NCBI GenBank assembly: GCA_040757335.1
Contig: JBFLXB010000036.1
Span: forward strand, 1-32,477
Origin: Nitrospirota bacterium
Lineage (GTDB): Bacteria; Nitrospirota; Nitrospiria; 2-01-FULL-66-17
Direction: 5' to 3'
Length of the DNA: 32,477 nucleotides
Numbering within the stretch: position 1 is the first letter of the stretch; each line of letters starts with the position of its first letter. Below are positions 21,335 through 30,700 of this stretch, in pieces. The position numbers and the translations under genes are program-made. Below the pieces are notes generated by a model that ran no database searches, had not been told where the DNA came from, and saw only the letters and a program-made list of their open reading frames with translations.

Positions 21335-23854
21335 ATGAACCGATGGATACGGATGCTCGGCGTGGGCTCGTTATGCCTGCTCTCGGCGTGCGGCGACGGC
21401 TCCAGTGATGCGCCGTTGTCCGCGCCTCCATCTCAACCTCCGGAGCCGACACCCGTCTCGCCGCCGCCCCCATCGGCGCTGCCGTTCAAGGTCATGCCGC
21501 CTCGGGTTAGTCTCGCGGTCGATGGCCAGGGCGCGCTGGCGGCTATCGGCGCGATCTCCACGGTCACCTGGACGTCGAGCGATCCGACGGTCGCGTGGGT
21601 CGATGCGAACGGTGTGGTCATGGCGGTGGCGCGCGGCAGCGCGACCATCACCGCTACCGACGGCACGCGCAGTTCGTCGGCGACGGTGAAAGTCTGGCAG
21701 ACCGCCGGTCCGAACCCCGATGCATCCACCGAATCGCTGATTGCAGCCGCGTTGGCCGCCGGGCGCATCAGCGCCGAGGAGGCGCTCGTCTATCGCGTGT
21801 ACGTAATGTTCGGCGACGAGCGCCTGCCGACAGAGTACGACGGCGCACCCGATCCGCAAGCCGGCGTCTCGCTTCGGCTCTTGTCCGAACAGCTGCCCAC
21901 GCTGTCGCAGGCGACTCAGGACATCCTGCGACCGTTCTTCATCCCGCCGATCTACCCCGAAAGCTGGTTTGGTCGGCAGCTCGGGCTGGCGACCGCGGAG
22001 GCCGTGCAGGCCGCGCAGACCGTGCAGACCGTGCAGGCCGTGCAGGCGGGCTCGCCGACGCTGTGCTCGGCGGAGGTTGTGACGGCGTTCATCCAGGCCG
22101 GTTTGCTGGTGCGCCGGACCACTGCGCACTACAACCTATACGCGTCCGTCAGCCAGTTCGGCAATGAAGACGCACTGCTCGACTACGGCGCGTCGGTGAT
22201 TGAGCAGATCGACGCGGCACTGACGGGCCTGCTGCAGCGTCACGCGCAGAGCGATGCCGCGGAAGCCTGCAACGGCGGCGATGGTGCAGTCGACATCTAT
22301 CTCACTGACGGACTTCTCGCCGCGGAGTTCGGCGCTACAGTGGCTTACCCTGACCGCTGCGAGAATACTCCAGCGTATATCCTGCTCAACAAGCTCCCGC
22401 TATCGATTGCATTTAACGCCGACAAGGCATTGAGCCAAAGGTGGCTGCGCACCGTACTCACGCACGAAGTGACGCACACGATCCAGTTCGGCATGGATCG
22501 GGCCGCCGCCTGCGCCGACTATGACTGGATCGACGAGGGGACCGCGCAGTGGGCGCCCGACCACGTGTTTCCGGCCGACAACGAAGAAGACGGGTTCAAG
22601 AAACTGAGCACGACCCACCGCAGCGGCGATTACTTCATCAACTACCTAAAGGGCGGCCACCGCGAGTCGATCGAAAAGACGAACGGCTACTCGACCTACA
22701 TCTACTTCCAGTTCATCGCGCGCAAGTACGGCGCGGCGGCGGTCAAGGCGCTGTTCGATGTCTGGGCAAGCAGCGGCAGCGTCGACTCGCTCGACGCGGC
22801 CTTGAAGGCGGTCGGCGGCAATCTCAGGGACGCCTGGCCGGAGTTCGGCAAGGCGTTGTGGAACGACGTGCGCGACAACGTGCTGACCGACCTGCGCGGC
22901 TGGGACGGCTACGACTACGGCATGGCCAACGTCGCGCAGGCGAACCCCACCACGCTTGCCGGCGGGCGCACGACGCTCGCCCTGCTGAGCGCCAACGGCG
23001 GCAAGCTCGCGCCGCGCAGCCTGGCGTACGAGCGGCTCACGTTCCCCGATGAAGTGAGCCCGGTGCTGCTGTCGAACCCGCTCGGCCTGCTGCCGCAAGC
23101 CCAGCACTTAAAGCTCACCGCGCTGAAGAAGATCGGCGGCCAGTGGCGCACGCCGGAGGATTGGACAGCGGACGCCGACAAGTACTTCTGCCGCGACAAG
23201 GTGGGAGAGCGGCTCGAAGAGCTGGTGCTGATCGTCAGCAACAGCGACCCCGATCCGAACGCCGCGCCGGTGACCTTGCCGACTAACACGCCGTTTGAGT
23301 TGAGCGCGTCGAACGTCGGCTGCTGGAAGTGGCAGGGCAGCGCCACACGACAGATCATCAGCGACGACGGCGTTCAAAGCAGCGAGTACACCGCGCGGGG
23401 GACCGACTTGGTGTTCGAGCCGCAGGGCGACACCGCGGCTGGCGGAGTGTTGTTTTTGGCCCCGATTGCCGGCAGTGCAAACGGGCTGTCCACGCTGCGG
23501 TCCACCATTCCGCCCTGCACGACGACGATCACCGGCCCGACCACGACCGTGTCCGCCACCGACGGCGCGCTCATTTTCAACCTTGACCTGAAGACGAGCG
23601 CGGCTACACCCGACCGCCGTGTTGGAACTCTGGTCGGGACTACCTTCATCGACTCGACGCAGGTCGCCACGTGCAACGGCCAGACGACCACCACCCCGGC
23701 GCCCGGCACCGGCTGGCAGTGGCTGCTGTACCCGGTGACGACGAACCCACTGGACGTGTCCCCGGACGGCAAGACGATTGCGGCGAACTTCACGCAGACG
23801 GCCACCAACACCCGCACCGTTCACAACTTCAGTTACACGGCGATGCGAGAGTAG
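21335..23854 (+). CDS. BIG2-containing lipoprotein with a gluzincin-type metalloprotease site
   Basis: An 839-aa exported lipoprotein. The lipobox LSAC places the lipidated cysteine at residue 19. A proline-rich linker follows, then a BIG2 Ig-like domain at about 53-120 (VTWTSSDPTVAWVDANGVV). A protease region has HEVTH at 377-381 and WIDEGTAQW with Glu401 about 20 residues later, the zinc-ligand spacing of gluzincins. The C-terminal ~300 residues look like beta-rich domains I do not recognise. The ATG at 21335 is chosen because the G-run lies 8 nt upstream; an ATG at 21329 is only 2 nt away from it. It may cleave surface or extracellular proteins; the substrate is unknown. It could share a transcript with the PEP-CTERM gene 127 bp upstream. 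Confidence 0.8.
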   Translation: MNRWIRMLGVGSLCLLSACGDGSSDAPLSAPPSQPPEPTPVSPPPPSALPFKVMPPRVSLAVDGQGALAAIGAISTVTWTSSDPTVAWVDANGVVMAVARGSATITATDGTRSSSATVKVWQTAGPNPDASTESLIAAALAAGRISAEEALVYRVYVMFGDERLPTEYDGAPDPQAGVSLRLLSEQLPTLSQATQDILRPFFIPPIYPESWFGRQLGLATAEAVQAAQTVQTVQAVQAGSPTLCSAEVVTAFIQAGLLVRRTTAHYNLYASVSQFGNEDALLDYGASVIEQIDAALTGLLQRHAQSDAAEACNGGDGAVDIYLTDGLLAAEFGATVAYPDRCENTPAYILLNKLPLSIAFNADKALSQRWLRTVLTHEVTHTIQFGMDRAAACADYDWIDEGTAQWAPDHVFPADNEEDGFKKLSTTHRSGDYFINYLKGGHRESIEKTNGYSTYIYFQFIARKYGAAAVKALFDVWASSGSVDSLDAALKAVGGNLRDAWPEFGKALWNDVRDNVLTDLRGWDGYDYGMANVAQANPTTLAGGRTTLALLSANGGKLAPRSLAYERLTFPDEVSPVLLSNPLGLLPQAQHLKLTALKKIGGQWRTPEDWTADADKYFCRDKVGERLEELVLIVSNSDPDPNAAPVTLPTNTPFELSASNVGCWKWQGSATRQIISDDGVQSSEYTARGTDLVFEPQGDTAAGGVLFLAPIAGSANGLSTLRSTIPPCTTTITGPTTTVSATDGALIFNLDLKTSAATPDRRVGTLVGTTFIDSTQVATCNGQTTTTPAPGTGWQWLLYPVTTNPLDVSPDGKTIAANFTQTATNTRTVHNFSYTAMRE
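22001..22045. repeat. Five 9-bp units inside the lipoprotein gene
   Basis: Five units of RCCGYGCAG in a row encode AVQ-AAQ-TVQ-TVQ-AVQ. Changes in unit number would keep frame, so length could vary between strains. It sits between the BIG2 and protease regions. Confidence 0.7.
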
Positions 23855-23927
23855 CGCGATTCGACATGACGCACGACACGCCCCGCAAACCTACGCACGC
23901 TTCGATCATGCTGGCAAAGCTTGAAAG

Positions 23928-23980
23928 AAGCATTGGAGAAGCATTGGTGGAAAAGCATTGGGGTCAGAGTACTTTTTCGG
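23928..23980. repeat. Triple AAGCATTGG and GGGGTCAGAGTAC motif
   Basis: AAGCATTGG occurs at 23928, 23939 and 23953, the last running into GGGGTCAGAGTACTTTTT. I recall the GGGGTCAGAGTAC type of motif from the ends of REP-associated tyrosine transposase elements, but no such gene is nearby, so this would be a leftover. Confidence in that origin is low. Confidence 0.35.
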
Positions 23981-24022
23981 CCGCGAGTGGATATGCCTTT
24001 GACATGGACAACGGGGGGAGCC

Positions 24023-24712
24023 ATGAACACGATGAACGGTAGTTGCATGCTAGTCACGCGAGGGTTGCTGATGCTGATGTCAGTTGTGTTTTTCGGCGTG
24101 GGGCCCGCGCTGGCGGAGGAGCCCGCGGCGAGACAAGATACGGCTGCCGCAAAGCCCGTTGCTGCGACGCCGGAGTCTGGGCCCATCGCACAGCCTGCCC
24201 ACGGGCCGCAGGAAGGCATCAAGGTGCACGGCCACTGGGTGATCGAAGTCCGCAACCCGGACGGCAAATTGGTTGAGCGCCGCGACTTCGAGAACGCACT
24301 CACGCAATATGGCCAGATTTATCTTGCAGACTTCCTGAGGCGCAGCTCCACACCGGGGAGCTGGGCAATATTGGTCTTTGACGGACTGTGCCCGGGCGGG
24401 TCAACGGCCGTGTGCGTGATTCTCGAAAGCGGCGCCTCCTATCCAGCCATCGCCCCCGTCACCTTCCCGAATCTCCAAGTTTCCGGGGGGCCGGGCTCAT
24501 TAGTTTTGAGCGGCAGCTTAACCGCGTCTGCTGCCGGCAACGTAACTGATGTGGCTGCGCAAGTTGGCCGCTGCGGCCCTGATGCAGCTCCCCAGAATTG
24601 CGGCTCTGGTTTCCTCTACGGTCAGCCCTTCACCAGCCGTCAGGTGTCCCCGCCCGTTCCTGTGCAGCAGGGACAAATTGTCCAGATCACCGTCACCATC
24701 AGCTTCTCCTGA
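24023..24712 (+). CDS. Small secreted protein of unknown function
   Basis: A 229-aa protein with a signal peptide (hydrophobic core GLLMLMSVVFFGVG, cleavage probably after ALA). A low-complexity A/P/E linker follows, then the block HGHWVIEVRNPDGKLVERRD with FENALTQYGQIYLADFLRR, which I have seen in other secreted proteins but cannot name. The C-terminal part is beta-rich with cysteines in GRCGPDAAPQNCGSG, possibly a disulphide, and ends QIVQITVTISFS. The ATG at 24023 has GGGGGAG 2 nt upstream. It precedes the giant secreted ORF by 48 nt on the same strand, so the two are probably co-transcribed, perhaps as partners on the cell surface. Confidence 0.75.
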   Translation: MNTMNGSCMLVTRGLLMLMSVVFFGVGPALAEEPAARQDTAAAKPVAATPESGPIAQPAHGPQEGIKVHGHWVIEVRNPDGKLVERRDFENALTQYGQIYLADFLRRSSTPGSWAILVFDGLCPGGSTAVCVILESGASYPAIAPVTFPNLQVSGGPGSLVLSGSLTASAAGNVTDVAAQVGRCGPDAAPQNCGSGFLYGQPFTSRQVSPPVPVQQGQIVQITVTISFS

Positions 24713-24760
24713 TTCTCGGATGGGAACGTGTACTCGCGCAGGAGTCGGCATGAGGGGGGC

Positions 24761-27700
24761 ATGATGAACTTTGGGCATAAAATGTTGCGAAGAGTGCTCT
24801 TGGCGGCGGTGTTGGCCATAGGGTCCTTGCCAGCTCCAAGCCTCTTCGCCCAGACCCACACGGATGCGGGTCCTGCGCCGAAGCCCTCGGCAACAGCCTC
24901 GCAGGTGCGCTCCGGGCCTCCCGCGCATACGAGACACACGGCGGCGCCGCTCGGCCGGTTGCCCGTGTCCTTTGAGGAGAACCGCGGGCAAACGGATGCG
25001 CGGGTGAAGTTCCTGTCGCGCGGAAACGGGTATGCCCTGGCATTGACGGAGGACGAAGCGGTGTTGGCGCTTCGGGCCGACCAGCCGGCGGTGCTGCGGA
25101 TGGGACTGGCCGGAGCCAGCGACACGGCCCGAATCTCCGGCGAAGAGCCGCTGCCCGGAAAAATCTACTACGTGGACGGCGAGACCAAGGGCCCGCTCAC
25201 CGGGAGTCGCACGTTCCGCCGCGTGCGCTATACCGGCGTCTATCCCGGCATTGATGCCGTTTATCACGGCGACCACGACCGCCTGGAATTTGACTTCATC
25301 GTCGCGCCGCACGCCGACCCCGGCCGCATCCGCCTGGCCTTCTCCGGGGCCGACAAGGACAAGGTCGTGCTCGCCGAAAATGGCGATCTGGTCTTGCGCG
25401 TGGCGGGTGAAGACGTGCTCCTGAAGAAGCCGGTCGTCTATCAGGACGCGGCCAGCGGACGCCGCGAGGTGAGCGGCGGGTTTGTCCTCGAGAAAGACTC
25501 CACTGCGCGCTTTACGCTGGGCCAGTATGATCCGGCGCTGCCACTGGTCATCGACCCCACCATTTCGTTCGCGACCTACATCGGCTCGGGCGCGATGGAT
25601 ACTGTTGCCGCCTTGGAGACCGACGCCACCGGCGCCATTTACATCCTTGGGAGTCTTGGCGACGTGGTCAGCGGCGGCGCGGCCATTTCGTTCCCGTTTT
25701 GGCAGTCGTTTCCGGATTTCTTCACCGGCTCCGGCAGTTCCGGTTGTTACCTGGCGAAGTTGCGCCCAGACGGCAGTGGCGGAGTGAACTACGACTTCGT
25801 CGCGCTCATCGCCAGCCTCGGGTGCGAGGCGATGGCCGTCGCGCCCACCGGCGAAGTCTCCATTGCCGGTCCGAACGGGCTCCCACAGCAAACCGTGGTG
25901 CAAACCTTTGATACCGCCGGCAGCCTGCAGCGCACCCGGCTGTTCCACATTCCGCTGCAAAACACCCGCCAATTGCGGGTGGACAGTTCCGGCAACACCT
26001 ACGCTCTCGGCCTGTGCTCGCAAGAGGCCACCTCCGGAACCTTCTATCCGCTGCCTGGCGGTTTCCAAGACAGCCCAGCCCCTGGCTTGTGCGACGACCC
26101 CAATTCGATCGGCGGGACGAATGCGCAGTTTCTGCTGATCGTCACCGATACGGCCGGCCAGATCAGCTACGGCACGTTCCTCGGCGACGGTACGGATGTG
26201 GTGGACGCGACCGCGCTGGAGATTGACGGCCACGGCACGGCATACATTGCGGGGCAGACGGACGGGGGATTGAATGGGTTCCTCACGGACAACGCTTTCC
26301 AGTCGTCGCCAGGGGATACGGTCTGCACCCAGAATTGCAGTCCGGGCGATGCGTTCCTGATGGTGATTGACCCCACGCAAGCCGAACTCGCTTCGCTGTC
26401 TTACTCCTCCTTCTTTGGCGGCACGAATGTCGAGCGCGACATTGCCTTGGCGCTCGACGGCGCCGGCCTGGTTTACCTGGCCGGAAACACCGACTCGCGC
26501 GGCAGTTTCCCCGGTTACGCTTTCAATGACCCCGCCATTTTTCTTTCCGTGCTGGACCTCTCCCAGCCCCCGGCGAACCAGCTTCTCTCCAGCGTTGCGG
26601 TGGTGGAGAGCCCGGCGACCTCGCTGCTGCCGTGGCTCGAAAGCGGCCCCACGCTGCGCCTGATGCCCAACGGCTGGGTGGCGCTGATGGCGGATAGTAC
26701 GGATAGCTCTTTCCTCCTGGTGAACCCACTGTTTTCCGGCCCCTATGACCTGGTGGCACCGAACCCGCTCCGGCCGTTGCTGCTGGTGTACGACCCGGTG
26801 AACGCCGCGTTCCCCTTGGCCACGTTCCTCGACAATGTGCAGCTTGCGCGGAACCCGCACATCGCCACGTTTGGGGCAGACAATCTCTATGTGGCGATGG
26901 TCACCACGGAAATGAACCGCTCTACCGACAACTCTCCCACCTTCGGCCAGGAGGACGTGCTGCTCTTCGGAGTCACCGGCATCAGCGGTTCGGGCGGGGG
27001 CAACCAGCCGCCTACCGTATTCATTCCGTTCTTCACGCCGGTGCTGTACGCGGACTCACCCTCCGGTGTCACCCTCAATTTGACCGCCCAAGCCTTCGAT
27101 CCGGAAGGCGACCCGTTGACCTACTCCTGGAGCGGGCCGTTTACCGATAGTCCGGTGACGACTGGCTACAACCTGACGACGCGGCTCGCGCTCGGCTTGC
27201 AGCAGACGGTCACCGTGACCGTGAGGGACGACCACGGCAACTCCGCCTCCACCAGCATCACCGTGGACGTGCTTGGTGTGTCCTGCGCCGGCGGCGTGGC
27301 CGCGCCAGTGGACAGCTCCGCCAACGCCGGGATCTTCAACTACGCGCCGCTCACCTTCACCGCCGTCGGTTCGACCGTCGGCAACTGCCAGGCCTTCCTG
27401 ACCACGCGCCTGGACCAGAATCCGCCGGTTCCTTCGAACCTGCAGGCGGGCTCGCCGCCGATGTACTTCGAAGTTTCCCACATCGGCGCCTCGTTGGTGG
27501 TGCCCATTGACGTGTGCATTGATACGCGGGGCATGAGCTTCCCCAATCCCGCAAGCATCCGCCTCTACCAGTTTGACCGGAGCGGGCCACTGGCCTTCTG
27601 GAACGACATCACCACGGCGGGCTATCCGCAAGGCAACCAGCTCTGCGGCCGGACCAATACCCTGGGCACCTTCGCCATTTTCTATCCGCAGGTGCCGCAG

Positions 27701-30700
27701 ACAGCCATCGAAACCATCGCCGGCAACGGCATCCTCGTTGGCAGCGTCGACGGCCCGGGCGGCGATCCGTCAGACGACTTCGTCTCGGGTCCCGCGCTGT
27801 CCACGCCGTTGGGCTATCTGGGAACCGGCGCGTACGACCGCGCCCGCAACGTCCTCTATTTCACGCAGCTCGGCGGGTACATCCGCAAGCTCGACTTGAA
27901 CACCAATATGGTCACCACCGTGGCCGGAAATGGAATTCAGATCCTGGGCGTGATTGACGGCCCGGGCGGCGACCTGCGCGACGACCTGGTAGACGGCGGC
28001 GATCCCTTCAACACCTTCATCGGGCAGCCGGTGGAACTAGCGCTCCATCCTGGCGGGGACCTGGTCTTCTTCGACCGCTATACCTGCCGCATCCGCAGGC
28101 TCGATTTCGCGCAGAACCGGGTGTTCAGTTTCGGCGGCAACGGCAACTGTGCATTCTCGGGCGACGGAGGCCCCGCGGCGCAGGCCGCGCTCTCACTCAG
28201 CAACATGGCCTTTGATGCCGCGGGCCATCTCCTCCTCGCCGATCGTTCACATGCCCGTGTCCGCCGCGTGGATGGCGCGACCGGCATCATCTCCACCATA
28301 GCCGGCGACGGCACGTTCGGCGTGCCGGCCAGCGGTTCGCCTCTCGCCACCATCGGGCCAGTGCAGGCGTTGGCCTTCGACGCGCAGGGCCATTTGTTGA
28401 TCAGCAACGGCACCGACTTGATGCGCATGTCGCCGGGCGCGGACGGTCTCATTGACGGCAGCGCTGACGAAACGCTCACCCTGATCAACGGCTGCCACAC
28501 CAATTGCCAGCAACCCTTCGGCGGCGACGGCCTGCCCATCAACGATCCGACCGTGTTCCTCGCGCAGGTACACCACATGAGCGTGGCGCAGGATGGCGCG
28601 CTGCTATTAGGCGATGGCTTCCGCATCCGCCGGATCGCGCCCGGCGCGGACGGCGTGGTGACCGGGGCCAACGACGAAATCATCCAGACCATTGCCAGCT
28701 ACGTCGATTTTCGTTCGAATCCGCCGGCCAACTTCAACGGCGATACGTTCGCCACCCAGTCATACTTGGGGCCCGGCGCCACGCCGCTGGAAGACAACCA
28801 GGGCCGCATCCTGGTGGTGGACGCCAACAATTACCGCATCCGGCGCTTTGGCCTGTCGCCGTTCTTGGCGCCTCCGCCGGCTCCAAACCTGGCCGCGTCC
28901 AAAGCGATTGTCACGTCGGGGCTCTTCCAAACAGAGGTGAGTGCGCTGGATGTCTTCAACGGCGACACGGTGCAATTCCGCTTGACGGCCTCCAACGTCG
29001 GCGCCGACCCGACCACGGGGCCCATTGCCTTCAGCGATACGCTGGCTGCCGGCCTGACCTACACGGGCAGCACCCCGGGCTGCAGCGCCGCAGGACAAGT
29101 CGTCACCTGCGTCCGTGCCGGGCCCATCGCGCCAGGCCAGAGCGAGTCCGTGGACATCGTCGCGCAAGTGGGCCAGAACGTCGCCTCCCCAGGCCCGGTG
29201 CGGCTCGATAACCGGGTCAGCGTCTCGACGGCCGGCGATACGGATGCCACCAACGATCTCTCCGCACCGGTCGTGCTCAGCGTAAACCTCGCCCCCGCGG
29301 TGATCAACGTCACGGAGACGATTATCGTCACGGACACGCCCACTGTGCTGCCGTCGGCGATGATCGGCGTGAACGAAAACATCGTGGTCACCGACGCGCC
29401 GGCAGTGACGCCGCCGGCTCCAAACCTGGCCGCGTCCAAAGCGATTATCACATCGGGGCTCTTCCAAACCGAGGTGAGTGCGCTGGATGTCGTCAACGGC
29501 GACACGGTGCGCTTCCGCGTAACGGCCTCCAACGTCGGCGCCGGCCCGACCACCGGGCCCATTACCTTTAGCGATACGCTGGCTGCCGGCCTGACCTACA
29601 CGGGCACCCGCCCGGGCTGCAGCGCCGCGGGACAAGTCGTCGCCTGCGTGCTGGCTGGGCCAATCGCGCCAGGCCAAAGCGCGTCCGTGGACATCGTCGT
29701 GCAAGTGGGCCCGACCGTCGCCGCTCCAGGTCCGGTTCAGCTCACCAACCGGGTCAGCGTCGCGACGGCCGGCGATACGGATGCCACCAACGATCTCTCC
29801 GCACCCGTCACGCTCACCGTGACCGCGCCGCCCACGCTTACGTCCATCGTTGTGACCCCGGCCGATCATACGATCACCGTCGGTCAGATACAGCCGTTCA
29901 CGGCCACCGGGCACTACAGCGATGGATCCACGCGGGTGCTCAGCCCGGGCAACCACATTGCCGCGGGGTATAATCACACGTGTGCGCTGCTGGCCGACGG
30001 CACGGTGCACTGCTGGGGGGATAACACCTATGGCAAACTCGGCGATGGAACGAACGCACCCTTCTCCACCGTTCCCGTATCGGTCAGCGGGATGTCTACC
30101 GCCACGACGATTGCGGCGGGGGTCGCTCACACGTGTGCGCTGCTGGCCGACGGCACGGTGCACTGCTGGGGGGATAACACCTATGGCGAGCTCGGCGATG
30201 GGATGAACACGCCCTTGTCCAATGTTCCCGTGTCGGTCAGCGGGATCTCCACCGCCACGGCGATTGCCACGGGGGCATTTCACACGTGTGCGCTGCTGGC
30301 CGATGGCACGGTGCACTGCTGGGGGGATAACACCTATGGCGAGCTCGGCGATGGGATGAACACGCCCTTGTCCAATGTTCCCGTGTCGGTCAGCGGGATC
30401 TCCACCGCCACGGCGATTGCCGCGGGGTATGATCACACGTGTGCGCTGCTGGCCGACGGCACGGTGCACTGCTGGGGGCGTAACGGCGATGGCCAACTCG
30501 GCGATGGAACGAACGCACCCTTCTCCACTGTTCCCGTGTCGGTCAGCGGGATCTCCACCGCTACGGCGATTGCGGCGGGGGACCTTCATACATGCGCGTT
30601 GACTTCCGACGGCACAGTGGAATGCTGGGGGCAGAACTTCTACGGCCAACTCGGCGATGGGACGAACGCACCCTCCGCTGTTCCCGTGTCGGTCAGCGGG

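Noticed and set aside
22001-22045. Tandem repeat as a CRISPR or regulatory array
   Set aside because: The units are 9 bp, in frame and without spacers, so it is a coding microsatellite-like tract.
24518-26860. A 780-codon minus-strand frame
   Set aside because: It is a shadow of the plus-strand secreted genes; its protein has no sensible composition or domain, whereas the plus-strand reading has a signal peptide and known folds.
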